A DNA stretch of 64,000 bases from Zopfochytrium polystomum (Eukaryota; Chytridiomycota; Chytridiomycetes; Chytridiales; Chytridiaceae): the NCBI GenBank assembly GCA_025765615.1, contig JAIVFJ010000127.1:1-64000 (forward strand), in the 5' to 3' direction. A program made the translations under genes and the position numbers. Positions 1-10,450 of this stretch are shown piece after piece. Under the pieces are notes generated by a model. That model saw only the letters and a list, made by a program, of their open reading frames with translations. It was not told where the DNA came from and did not search any database. Within the stretch, counting starts at the first letter, position 1, and every line of letters starts with the position of its first letter.

Positions 1-3000
1 CTGGAGAGTGTCTGCGTCGCAATCCATCAGAAAGCTTTTGCATCCAGTTTTGCTCACCCTCGGCTCAGGCTGGAGTCATTACCAGGACTACCTACAATGC
101 TCCAACTGGCGATGTCATTGCTGCAATCCTGCCTTCAGACCCTGAAGTGGAGGAAGGCGCTTATCGAAGCATTGTTGTGCGGGGGCGGGATGGCAAATTG
201 GTTAACATTCCTCCTGAACACCCCTGCTACCTCCCACTGGCCTACCCTTTGATCTTTCCCTGTGGTGACCAAGGCTGGATGCTTGGCATTGCGAAAATTG
301 CGCCGCGGACTGGACAGGATCAGGACAGGACAGGACGGGATCTGGACAGGACTGGACAGGATCTGGATGGGACTGGATCGGAGGATAGACTTGGTGGTCG
401 CATGCCTGGCGGTGACAACAATGGTGACTCTGGTGATGACGTTCCAGAGGATGCTTATGGTGCTGCAGCTGATGATGCAGATCCTGAGGAGGATTTTGAT
501 GTGGGGACAGATGGTGATAATGGCTCGGATGGTGACAATGCCAGCAGCAATGGTGGTGAGGGAAGGGTTAGGAGGCAGACAACTGTTACAATGTCCCAGT
601 ACTACCGCTACCGGCTCATGTACAGGCAGGGCTCTCACTTGCACCTGTACAGGAAACTCTTTCAGCAGCTGATTGTGGACCTCTATGTTTGTGTGGAGTC
701 AAACCGACTGAATTTCATCCGCCACAACCAGAAAAAGTTGAGGGCGGCAGATTATCATGGACTGCATGATGCTGTCCGGTCGGATGTGACAAACCCTCTT
801 CAGGTGGGGAAGCGGGTAGTCCTTCCTTCCAGCTTCCCTGGGTCACCACGCTTTATGCAGCAGCAATACCAGGATGCAATGAGCATTGCACAGAAGTATG
901 GGAAGCCAACTCTCTTCATCACCTTCACCTGCAATCCAACGTGGGCAGAGATCACAAGCAACCTGCTTCCTGGGCAGAGCGCTGTTGACAGGCCTGACTT
1001 GGTGTCACGTGTGTTCAACCTGAAGCTAAAGAGCCTGCTGGAGGATTTGAAAACCTGCTTTGGCAAGCAGGTTGCAGTGGTTTGGGTGGTCGAGTTTCAA
1101 AAGCGTGGCTTGCCCCATGCCCACATTGCTTCCTGGCTGGACCCCAGCGACACACCCCAGACCCCAGACGACTATGATCGATTTGTGAGTGCAGAGCTGC
1201 CTGACCCTCAGGAGGATCCAGAGCTTTACAGGATTATCAAGGAGACCATGATTCACTCTTGCTCTGACCGTTGCAAACCTGCAGGCGCCACCAAGTGCAC
1301 AAAGGGGTTTCCCAAGCAGTGGGTCAATCAGACAGAGGTGTCTCCTGAAGGTGGCGTCAAGTACCGGCGAAGAAACAATGGACGGCATTTCACCCTCCAA
1401 CGTGGCTTTGAAGTGGACAACCGGTGGGTGGTTGCATTCAACCGGTATCTGTCCAGAAAGTACCAGGCGCACATCAATGTGGAGATTTGCGCCACCATGA
1501 GGGCCATCAAATACCTCATGAAATACTTGCACAAGGGCCATGACATGGCAAGGGTGGCGGTGGGCTCTGGAGAGGTGGCTGCCTGCTTGGATGAGATCAA
1601 CGAGTTCCTTGACGCCCGCTACGTGTCTGCTCAGGAGGCCTGCTGGAGGGTCTTCCAGTTCCACATGCAAGGCCGGATCCCCTCAGTCACGAGGTTGGTT
1701 GTGCATCTCCCTGATCAGCAGCCAGTGTACTTTGATGAGGATGCTGACCTTGAGGAAGTCGCTGCCCTTCAGAGGGACTCCAAGCTTCTTGCTTTCTTCA
1801 GACTGAACGAGCGTGATGAAGATGCAAGGAGGCTGTTGTACTTTGAAGTTCCTGAACACTTCACCTGGAACCAGAGGCAGGCGAGGTGGGCAAAGCGTCA
1901 GAGGCAGCAGGCTGCAGCAACAGTTGGCAGGATGTATGCAGCAAGCCCTCGGGACTCTGAGAGATATTTCCTCCGCGTTCTTCTGGCCAACGTCCGAGGC
2001 CCTACCTCTTTTGAGCACCTCCGGACTGTGGAAGGAACCACCTTTGGAACGTTTCAGGAAGCCTGCGTGCGACATGGGTTGACTGCTGATGATCGTGAGG
2101 CAGTTCGGTGCTTGCAGCAGGGCGTGCGCGTGATGACAAGCTCAAGAGAGTTTATCAGGCTGTTTGCATTGCTCCTTGCTTTCAACGCTCCAGCAGATCC
2201 AAGGGCTCTCTACAATGATTTCAAGCATGAGATGGTCGCTGATCAGCTTCGTGTGGCTCAGCTGGAGCATGGGAATCTGGATCTTGCCCCTACAGACCAC
2301 ATGTACTGCACTGCGTTGAGGCTGCTGGACACATCCCTGCAGAGTTTGTCGACGTCGCTGCGCAACTTCCCCACCCTGCCGCAGCTGGAAGAGTTCCAGC
2401 CTGAGCCTGTGCTGGCGCTGGAAGGCCGGCTCCAGCTGATTTTTCAAAGGCTAAACGCAGAATACAATCAGCAGCACCTGGAGGCTGTTGTGGCAAATGC
2501 TGAACGGAGCTTCAACCAGGAGCAGGCCTTTGCTTACAGGACAGTGGTGGATGCTGTTGAGCAATGTGGACAGCCTGGAGTGGTGCCTCCCCCAGAAGGT
2601 CGAATCTTTTATCTTCAGGGAGTGGGAGGATGTGGCAAGACCTTTGTATACAATGCCGTCTTGGCAAAAGTCCGCAGCAGTCAAGGCCGGTTTGGTCAGG
2701 GCAGAATTGCCCATGCCGTGGCTTCTTCTGGAATAGCCGCGCTTCTGCTGGCTGGTGGGACAACTGCCCACTCTCGATTTGCCATCCCCATAGAGCTTGA
2801 TGCTGACTCTCATTCCAGCATCAAAATGTCCACAGACCGTGCGCTGGAGCTGTACTTGGCTGATCTCATTGCATTGGATGAGATATCCATGCTCAACTCC
2901 AGGGCTCTTGATGTCATCGACAGAGTCCTGCGCGATGTTGTCAGGCCCTTGGATCCTCAGTTGGCTGAAACCCCGTTTGGAGGAAAAGTTGTGCTTCTTG

Positions 3001-4139
3001 GGGGCGACTTCCAGCAGACTGCACCTGTTGTGCCCAACGCCACAAAGACCATGATCCTGAAGGCTTCCTGCAAGTTTTCAAACCTATGGAGGCACGTCAG
3101 GACGCTTGAGCTGCGAACCAACATGAGGCTTGCGCAGGGAACCACAAATCAGAATGCAGTCAACTTTGCAGAATGGTTGGGTCGCCTTGGCAGGGGCAGC
3201 CTGCAGCAGTTTGACGCTCCACATGGGGCACTCAATCATGTCGTGGTCCCAGACTACATCAGTACCCTCACCTTTCCTGCAACTGATGGCAGTCTTCGTG
3301 TGAGGCAACTGTTTGAGGCAGTCTATGATGATTTTGGTGCAGTGGTTCAGCAGTCGGGGGAAGCATTTGCATCCTACTTGGCAGACAGGTGTATTTTGGC
3401 TGCAAGGAATGATGTGGTTCATCAGTTCAACGAGTATGCAGTGCAGCAGCTTCCAGGAGACACTCAGGAGCTGCTCTCTGCCGACACACCAGTTGGAGAT
3501 GACAAAGGCGACAGCCTTCTTATCAGCCCTGAGTTCCTCAACACCCTTAGCCCTTCCAGCCTGCCTCCCCACAGGCTAACTGTCAAAGTGGGAATGCCTC
3601 TCATCCTCCTCCGCAACCTGACAGATGGACTCTGCAATGGGACACGCCTCATCCTATGTGAGGTCTGCCCCAATGTGCTGCTCTGTGAAGTTGTTGTGGG
3701 CAGCAGGAAAGGAGAGAAAGTCCTCCTTCCCAGGATCTCTCTGCAGCCCAGTGATTCAGGATTTCCCTTTGAGTTCACCAGAAAGCAATTTCCTGTTCGA
3801 CCTGCGTTTGCAATGTCCATCAACAAGTCCCAAGGCCAGACCTTGAAAAAGGTTGGACTGGATATGTGGGAGGATGTGTTTGCGCATGGACAGTCCTATG
3901 TTGCTTTTTCAAGAGTAACATCCCCAGCAGATCTTATAATAACTGCAAAACACAATCAAGAAAAAGGTGGACCAACTATTAGAAATGTGGTTTACAAGGA
4001 GTTAGTGGATCATCTTAGGTTTTAATTAATTCTGTGCAGCTACTCAAGTTCTCTATGTGACCTTGCTACTTAATAAATTTTCTTCCCTCTTTCTTTTTTT
4101 TTTTGCAAGGACTGTTTATAAGTCAACGGGCACCCCTAG
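1..4139 (+). mobile_element. Helitron, right part; candidate 3' end
   Basis: The Rep-helicase frame defines the element. Helitrons lack terminal repeats and end in CTRR, usually just after a small hairpin, with a host T following. The first fitting site after the stop codon is CTAG at 4136-4139 followed by T, preceded by a weak 4-bp stem (GACT/AGTC, about 4111-4125). The left end is outside the window. The right boundary is a guess; the coding part is firm. Confidence 0.5.
3..4025 (+). CDS. Helitron Rep-helicase (5'-partial)
   Basis: Rolling-circle transposase-helicase of a Helitron. The frame is open from base 3, so the N-terminus lies outside the window; upstream of the first convenient start the frame still reads family-like sequence (YNAPTGDVIAAILP). 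A Helitron-like Rep domain shows the HUH motif in RGLPHAHI and the tyrosine motif KYLMKYLHKG. The C-terminal half is a PIF1/RecD-type SF1 helicase with Walker A GVGGCGKT, Walker B LDEIS, a DFQQTAPV motif and the late motif NKSQGQTL followed by VAFSR. No stop or frameshift interrupts about 1340 codons, so it could be active. An Asp/Gly-rich insert, partly made of a short GGACAGGAT-like tandem repeat (about 309-380), separates the conserved GDQGW block from the RRQTTVTMSQYY block. Stop TAA is at 4023-4025. Confidence 0.93.
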   Translation, partial: GECLRRNPSESFCIQFCSPSAQAGVITRTTYNAPTGDVIAAILPSDPEVEEGAYRSIVVRGRDGKLVNIPPEHPCYLPLAYPLIFPCGDQGWMLGIAKIAPRTGQDQDRTGRDLDRTGQDLDGTGSEDRLGGRMPGGDNNGDSGDDVPEDAYGAAADDADPEEDFDVGTDGDNGSDGDNASSNGGEGRVRRQTTVTMSQYYRYRLMYRQGSHLHLYRKLFQQLIVDLYVCVESNRLNFIRHNQKKLRAADYHGLHDAVRSDVTNPLQVGKRVVLPSSFPGSPRFMQQQYQDAMSIAQKYGKPTLFITFTCNPTWAEITSNLLPGQSAVDRPDLVSRVFNLKLKSLLEDLKTCFGKQVAVVWVVEFQKRGLPHAHIASWLDPSDTPQTPDDYDRFVSAELPDPQEDPELYRIIKETMIHSCSDRCKPAGATKCTKGFPKQWVNQTEVSPEGGVKYRRRNNGRHFTLQRGFEVDNRWVVAFNRYLSRKYQAHINVEICATMRAIKYLMKYLHKGHDMARVAVGSGEVAACLDEINEFLDARYVSAQEACWRVFQFHMQGRIPSVTRLVVHLPDQQPVYFDEDADLEEVAALQRDSKLLAFFRLNERDEDARRLLYFEVPEHFTWNQRQARWAKRQRQQAAATVGRMYAASPRDSERYFLRVLLANVRGPTSFEHLRTVEGTTFGTFQEACVRHGLTADDREAVRCLQQGVRVMTSSREFIRLFALLLAFNAPADPRALYNDFKHEMVADQLRVAQLEHGNLDLAPTDHMYCTALRLLDTSLQSLSTSLRNFPTLPQLEEFQPEPVLALEGRLQLIFQRLNAEYNQQHLEAVVANAERSFNQEQAFAYRTVVDAVEQCGQPGVVPPPEGRIFYLQGVGGCGKTFVYNAVLAKVRSSQGRFGQGRIAHAVASSGIAALLLAGGTTAHSRFAIPIELDADSHSSIKMSTDRALELYLADLIALDEISMLNSRALDVIDRVLRDVVRPLDPQLAETPFGGKVVLLGGDFQQTAPVVPNATKTMILKASCKFSNLWRHVRTLELRTNMRLAQGTTNQNAVNFAEWLGRLGRGSLQQFDAPHGALNHVVVPDYISTLTFPATDGSLRVRQLFEAVYDDFGAVVQQSGEAFASYLADRCILAARNDVVHQFNEYAVQQLPGDTQELLSADTPVGDDKGDSLLISPEFLNTLSPSSLPPHRLTVKVGMPLILLRNLTDGLCNGTRLILCEVCPNVLLCEVVVGSRKGEKVLLPRISLQPSDSGFPFEFTRKQFPVRPAFAMSINKSQGQTLKKVGLDMWEDVFAHGQSYVAFSRVTSPADLIITAKHNQEKGGPTIRNVVYKELVDHLRF

Positions 4140-4831
4140 TTATTACTGAAATATATTTGTGTATTAGTGTTTTTTATTTTCTTGTTGGCGGAAGAAGTGC
4201 GGGGTTGGGCCGTTTTCATGCTGTCTCCATCCATCCAATTTGCCCCGTTTTGGACTGCGGCCAATGCTCGCCGCAGTTCAGCAGAAAGACGAAAATGGAC
4301 AAGACGAAGTGACAGACAAACAGACAGACGGACGGAGAGGAGCAGGCTGACAGACTGAGCGTGTGGGTGCGTGTGTGCGTGTGCACAGGTGGAAGGAACA
4401 ATGCATATGTGCATGCTAGTGCCTGGCTGCACTGCTGGTTTTCTGCGAGCCTGGCGTCTCTCGGACTCCCATCCACTTTGGACAAATACAAAATGGGAGA
4501 GGAACTTTCCCTTGGAAAAACAAAACAAAGAAAGAGGAAAAAAAAAAAAAAAAAAGGAAAAAAAAAAGCCAAGCGCCACAGATTGCAGCGCAGAATTTTT
4601 CGCAACAATATGGAAGGGACAGATTGGGCAGGCAGAGAGAGAGAGAGAGAGATAGAGAGACAGAGAGAAGAGTAAGTGGGACTACAAAAGAGAGAGACAA
4701 GGAGTGACAGAAGCAGCGGCAACATTTTCCTCCCAAAATCTCCCTTAAAAAGGCCCTCACCCGTCCCTTCACCCCACGCTCTCGTCATCATCTAGTTTAT
4801 CATCATCATCATCCCTCTCACCTCACCGAGC
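4026..4831. other. intergenic, simple repeats
   Basis: No gene seen. Contains T and A runs (about 4091-4104, 4540-4566), an AG repeat (about 4634-4668) and a CATCAT run just before the next start codon. Minus-strand open frames here encode only Ser/Leu/Phe low-complexity sequence. Confidence 0.6.
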
Positions 4832-5866
4832 ATGCTCTTCAAGTCCGTCTTCACCCTTCTGTCCCTCGCGGCGACCGTATCCGCACTTGGCCCAGCGAAG
4901 CCGCGGCGCCTTGTGCGCCGGGCAGACACTGGCGTCAACCTGCTGCCTGCCCTCGCGACCCCGATCGACGGCGACTACGACAACTGCCAAAACGGAAAGG
5001 CCGACTTTGCAGTCGAAAAGCTCGACCCCGCCATCTCCCACTTCACCCTTCACTTCTTCACCGCCGCCGGCACCCCTGTTCCCGTCATCAGCGCGCAAGT
5101 GTCTCAGAACAGTTACACTAACCAAATGGTTAGCGGCAACCTGCTCATGGGCACCAAAACTGGCGTTCAGGTCCGCGGAACCCTTACTTTCGACATGGCC
5201 GCTGCCGGCATCACAGACTGTCTCGGTCCTGCGTCCAAGCAGCTCATGGTGCAAATGATTTCGCTCACCAACGACCCATTCACCGGGATGGCTGGCGGCG
5301 CCCAGCCTGCGCCTACTCCCACTCCCACAGCTACAGCCGGTGGGGCCGTTGCAGGCGGCGTTGTGACCGTGACGGTCACCTCCACTGTTCTGGTCACCGT
5401 TACCGCCGGTGCTGGAACCCCCCCAACCACCACCACCACCGCCGCCGCGCCGCCAGCTGCCACCACCACCGCGATGGCCGCGCAGCCGCCCGCCGCCGCC
5501 GCCGGCGCCATCGCCGTGACTGCCGACTTTGACACATGCTACGGCACCAACCCCATTACGCACCAGTTCGCCATCGAGGGTCTCACCATCCCGGAGCCCG
5601 GGGACAACTTTGTCGTCAAGGCGGCGTTCGCCGACCAGACGGGCAAGCCGGTCAACATTCAAGTTGGCGCCATCTACATCGGTAACACGGCAACGACCAT
5701 GGGTAACATCCTCACGGTGCTCCAGACCGCCGAGAACAACCAGATCCGCGGAACCGTCACCACCACCGACCCGGCCACTTGCCCTGGCGGCGGCAAGAGC
5801 AACCTGGTCATCACTCCCATGAGCTACACACAGAACGGCGCGAACATTGCCATCACCAAGGCGTAG
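4832..5866 (+). CDS. secreted protein with duplicated domain
   Basis: Single-exon gene, 344 residues, family not recognised. Residues 1-19 look like a signal peptide (MLFKSVFTLLSLAATVSA), followed by a dibasic RR site that a Kex2-type protease could cut. Two similar domains of about 100 residues flank a Thr/Ala/Pro linker with a VTVTVTSTVLVTVTAG stretch. Each begins with an acidic-aromatic-acidic-x-Cys motif (DYDNC and DFDTC) and shares a late R-G-T-[LV]-T motif followed by a second Cys, suggesting an internal duplication with one disulfide per copy. No C-terminal GPI-type tail is visible. An extracellular or wall location is inferred from the signal peptide and the linker. The ATG was chosen because the signal peptide starts there and upstream sequence is low complexity. 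Confidence 0.85.
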   Translation: MLFKSVFTLLSLAATVSALGPAKPRRLVRRADTGVNLLPALATPIDGDYDNCQNGKADFAVEKLDPAISHFTLHFFTAAGTPVPVISAQVSQNSYTNQMVSGNLLMGTKTGVQVRGTLTFDMAAAGITDCLGPASKQLMVQMISLTNDPFTGMAGGAQPAPTPTPTATAGGAVAGGVVTVTVTSTVLVTVTAGAGTPPTTTTTAAAPPAATTTAMAAQPPAAAAGAIAVTADFDTCYGTNPITHQFAIEGLTIPEPGDNFVVKAAFADQTGKPVNIQVGAIYIGNTATTMGNILTVLQTAENNQIRGTVTTTDPATCPGGGKSNLVITPMSYTQNGANIAITKA

Positions 5867-6713
5867 GGGGAGCTTGCAATGCAATGTCCTCCACGAACTC
5901 GCTTTTTGCTTATTTTTTGTTTCTTGTTTGTTTTTTGTTCGGTTTTGAACTTTTCCCTGGTCTTGCGTGGTTGTCTTTCCCCACACACTCGCAAACGGCC
6001 CTGGTGGCTGTCTTTTGTCCTCACGCTCTCCTTTTTTTGCGTCTGGCTGTCTTCCCCCACACATAAATACAATTTGATATCAAAGTGACGCAAGCCGTTT
6101 GACTGCGAGAATGAGAGCCTGAATGTGCACGCACAAATGTTGACACTGCCTTGACACTCACCATTAAGGGTAGTCAACCCTCTCCCTGCGCTAAGCTGCC
6201 TACTCCTTCCTTGCAGAAACTGGTTTTCTAAAGTTTCGCTGGTGAGAGGTTTGACGAGCCTCTTATCATTAGGGAACATCCCCGCGAGCCGTGATGGCAG
6301 TCCGGAGCACGAACGGGTATGAACACCGCTTGCCTCAACAACCACGCATCCGTGACTCGTCGAGGGGTGGCTTTCTTCGTTCGTCCCGCATTTCCCCTCT
6401 CCACACCTTTGCGGTCGCCCACCCGGCAAGTGAGTGTTTACGCGTTGCCGTCGTAGGAAAGCCCGGTTCCCATCTGCGGCCAGCGCTTGTTACACACGGG
6501 CTACAGGCGGAAGCTGCGAGCTCGCCGCACGGCCGCACCGCGACACCCCCGGTTCCACTGAACAACCCCGAATCAGAAGAACATAAAATTATTAATATTT
6601 CTCTGTCCAAAGACTGATGGAAAAAGCAAAAGCTACCCGATTTGTGTGGAGGCTTGATGGAGGGAAACCTGGAAGGTTCTGCTCTTCGGACAAATGCGGA
6701 GTGGAGTCTGCCC

Positions 6714-6774
<61 letters not shown>

Positions 6775-7218
6775 AAACGGGAACGTGGAGCCGAGAGATT
6801 TTTTTCTCTTTTTTTCTTTCTGGTTTCGTTCTTTGCTTCACCTTTCCCACTTTCCTTTTTTTTTTTTCGTGCGCCGCATTGGTCGCATTGATGGATCGTG
6901 GGTGGACCCAATGCATGGCACTGGAGTGCATGGCGGCAGAAGGGAATCTTAAACGAGGCGTGAGTAAAAAGGGCGGAGACAGGCAGACAGACATTCAGGG
7001 TAGGGTGGCCGCATGAATGGAGGCGCTTCATCTTCCTTTTTCAAGCATTGAGGGCGGAGGCGAAGCTCCAGAAAAAAAAAAATTTTTTTTTTCATGCGAG
7101 AGGGGAAATGCATCACACAAAGACGGGGAGACAAACAGACCATCATATAAAGAGAGCGTCGGGAGAGCTCCAATTAGTTGGAAGGAACAACATTGTAGAG
7201 AAATACTAAGACAGAGAC

Positions 7219-7250
<32 letters not shown>

Positions 7251-7291
7251 TTTACACACACCCCCCACCCACACGAAAAGCAATCAATCAT
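5867..7291. other. intergenic with GA microsatellites
   Basis: No convincing gene. Two pure GA tracts (about 6717-6770 and 7223-7250) and an A9T9 block near 7072-7091. Open frames across 6291-7031 on both strands are low complexity or lack family resemblance. Confidence 0.6.
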
Positions 7292-8488
7292 ATGCTCCCC
7301 GCATCATCATCGCCCCTCCGCTTCCTCGCAAGCGCCGTAAGCGCCGCCGTCGCTCTCGCTGCCTCGCTGGCGCAGCAGACGACGCACGCCGCGCCGTCTC
7401 CCGTCGCCGCCGCCGGCTCGCCGTGCGTCATCAACTCGGTCGCGTCGGCCGCGGCGTGCCTGTCATCGACCAACATCCTCATCCAAGGCCCGTTCACGGT
7501 GCCCGGCGACACGACGCTCGACCTGTCCAAGCTGGCCGCCGGCACCACGGTCACGGTGTCCGGCACCGTGACGTGGGCAAAGTCGTCGACCTTCACAAAG
7601 GACAACTTTCTGTTCATGCTCGGCGGCAGCGGCATCACATTTGACGGCACCGGCGGCACGTTCGACGGGAATGGGCAGCTGTACTGGGACGGACAAGGTG
7701 GGGGCAAAGGGGGGAAGACTTGTTGGAGAAATCAGTTCGCTAAAATCACAACCCACTTCTTCGTTCACCCCGCACTACCACAGGCGCAAACGGCGGTGTT
7801 CCAAAGGTTCGTTGACGAGCTTTGGGCGGTGGAGAGGAAGATGGGCAGGGATTCACTCACATTTTCTTTGCTGGGGGGGTTTTCAGCCAAAGATGTTCAG
7901 GGTGACCACCACGGGTGGGTCCACCATCAAGGGAATCACCATCAAGAATACCCCCATCCACTGCTTCAGTGTCGGCGGTAGCGACACGACGTTCAGCGGA
8001 ATCACTGTCGACAACTCTGCCGGTGACGCGGGCGGCGGCCACAACACGGACGCTTTCGGTATGAAGTCAAAAGAAGCTCTGCAAAAGCACAATCCTTGAC
8101 AACGACTCTACCCTTCCCCGGCACCGTCAACTTCCCCCCACCCCTCCAGACGTCTCCGCGACCGGCATCACCATCCAGAACTGCATGGTGCACAACCAAG
8201 ACGACTGCCTGGCGGTAAACAGCGGCGGCGGCATCACGTTCACCGGCAACACGTGCATTGGCGGGCACGGCATCTCCATCGGTTCCATCGCGAGCGGCAA
8301 GACCGTCGACGGCGTCACGGTTTCGGACTGCACCATCGCCGACTCGGACAACGGCGTCCGCATCAAGACCATCTTCCAGGCCACGGGCGGGTTCGTCAAG
8401 AACGTAAAGTACTCCAACATCAAGCTGTCCAACATTGGTAAGTTTAGTTAGCTTTATTTGTAGAAAGCGGGGGGATAAAAGGTGTTAC

Positions 8489-8531
<43 letters not shown>

Positions 8532-9407
8532 TGTGTGTGTGTTTGTGTCTGCGCGTGTTTGTATGTGTACTTTCATTTGCTAATCGCTCCCTCCCCCTAA
8601 TTTCTCTGTCCAACCGCAGCCAAGAACGGCATCGTGATCGAGCAAGACTACGAGAACGGCAGCCCGACTGGCACGCCGACGGGCGGCATCCCGATCTCGG
8701 GCGTGACGCTGACCAACATCGCGGGCACCATGTCCGGTGGGAAGGAGGTGTACATCTTGTGCGCGGCCTGCACAGGCTTTTCGTTCTCGGGCATCAGCAT
8801 CACGGGCGGCGCCGCCGGGTCGTGCACGGGCGTCAGCCCGGTGCCGCAAGGGTGCCCCGGCGGAGCGGCGGCGGGCGGTGCCGGAGGCGCTGTCGGTGCC
8901 GGCGGTGCTGGCAGCAGCAGCAGCAGCAGCGCGGTGGCGACCAAGACGACGGCGACGACCAGCAAGACGACCAAAGCGGTGACGACGCTCCCGGCCAAGA
9001 CGACGACGACGACGAGCGCCGCGCCAGCGCCAGCGCCCACCACGACAGCCAGTGCGGTTAAAGCCACGACGACGAGCGCGGCAGCGGCGACGACGACGAC
9101 CGCCGCAGCTGCGGTGGGCGGCAGCGTGTGCCACGTGTGGTCTGTGGTGACGACGGACGGGCGCAGCGGGCACTGCACGACCAAGAACAATCAGAACCAG
9201 GCGTGCGCGGCGTTCGGCACGACACCGTTCTCGGTGGCGGTGCAGGCGCTGGACCCGACCGGCGCGACGTCAAAGGTGAAGCTGGTCGACACCGCCGGCG
9301 TCAAGGCCAACGGCGAGCAGGAGGCGGCCACGGGAGGGCCGACCGTCGCCATGTTTGCCAACGGGTCCGGTGCGACCGTGTCGCTTGTTTCGAATGGGCC
9401 ATGCTGA
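7292..9407 (+). CDS. endopolygalacturonase, GH28
   Basis: Pectin-degrading endopolygalacturonase (hydrolyses alpha-1,4 linkages of polygalacturonan), exported by an Ala-rich signal peptide. Exons 7292-7697, 7784-7806, 7887-8058, 8150-8437, 8620-9407 give 558 residues. All four GH28 active-site signatures are present: NTD (in HNTDAF), NQDDC, GGHGIS and RIK (in NGVRIKT). The core ends with an SPTGTPTGGIP block and a Cys-rich end typical of the family. A long Ala/Thr/Gly linker then joins a C-terminal domain of about 90 residues containing four Cys that I do not recognise; a wall- or carbohydrate-binding role is inference. Exon 2 is a 23-nt microexon that restores the family motif after YWDGQ. 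Intron 4 carries a GT microsatellite. Confidence 0.95.
8489..8545. repeat. GT microsatellite inside GH28 intron 4
   Basis: Long GT run with a few interruptions, wholly inside the intron at 8438-8619. A second GT run lies 10 bp after the GH28 stop codon (about 9417-9444). Confidence 0.9.
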
Positions 9408-9990
9408 GGTCGAACGGTGTGTGTGTGTGTGTGTGTGTGTGTGTGGTGTGCGTTACGAGCAGCCTCGAATGGTTTACCTTGGAAACCCTTTGCTTTATGT
9501 TTTGTCTCTCGTTTTTCTTGAAATCCCCTTTCATCCCTTTCTCGGTTCAGTCAGTCTCTCCCCGCCGTTGCTGTCAGCACGGAGCTGCACATTACCCGCA
9601 ACCTCCTCCCCCATTCCCCCACTCACTCTCTCCCAAAATTATCCCCAAACCACTTGCTGAGAGAATACAGACATCTTTTTCGAGTGAAGACTTTTTAAGC
9701 CAATCTGTGAATCCCCAAAGGCCCGCTTTTCAGTTTGTGATTTAACGGGATACGAATAACCCGTTTTCAGGGACAGGAAAGGCATTGTTTTAGCTTATGC
9801 CGACGCAACGCGAAATGCAGGAGGGATACGCCGCGTGCAGGGAGGAGGAGCAGAAGCTACTTGTGACGTCCCCAGCATCTCACCCCTGCTGGCACTTGGG
9901 CTGTCCGTCGGGCCCAAAAATGTTGGAATTAACGAGAAAAGCATTGCGAGATGGTGGCATTGAAGAGTTCGACACCCTTACCACCGCAGG

Positions 9991-10026
<36 letters not shown>

Positions 10027-10252
10027 AGAAGAAGAAGTGGAGTCGTGCACAGTTGTCCGAAAATCCCTGTTAACAAATAATTCCGAACGTCTTGCTCTGG
10101 TCGCGTGGTGGATAGTGTATGTTCTTCCGCGGCAAATCTCCCGACCGTGAGCGAGCGGACTCCTCATTTTGGCAACCGAAAAAAGGTTGCTGGTTTTTTG
10201 CGCCCTTTGTCTCCTCGATCCTCCAACAAAAAAGGTGAAAATTTGATGGGGG

Positions 10253-10312
<60 letters not shown>

Positions 10313-10450
10313 CAGACAGACCCTAAAAAAAAGAAAGAGCAAAACAAAAAATGAGCGAAATGGAGGTAAAAAACAGCAAGAGAGGACATGCTGAAGAAGA
10401 AAAGAAAGGAAAAGAAAGAAAAGAAAAAAAGAAAAAGAATTGGCTGAGCA
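9408..10450. other. intergenic, A34 and GA tracts
   Basis: No gene supported. Contains a GT run (about 9417-9444), 34 consecutive A (9991-10024) followed by GAA repeats, and a GA tract (about 10253-10309). The open frames here read mostly as low-complexity peptide. Confidence 0.6.

Noticed and set aside
135..644. 169-codon minus-strand frame
   Set aside because: Opposite the Helitron transposase; repetitive Ile/Ser/Pro peptide created by the DNA repeat.
4136..4791. Minus-strand frames of 147-191 codons
   Set aside because: Made of Phe, Ser, Leu runs from GA and A tracts; no motif.
6335..7031. Overlapping frames on both strands around the GA tract
   Set aside because: Dinucleotide repeat keeps several frames open at once; no family or splice support.
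8580..9190. Minus-strand 180-197 codon frames opposite GH28 exon 5
   Set aside because: Shadow of the Ala/Thr linker codons; GH28 is certain on the other strand.
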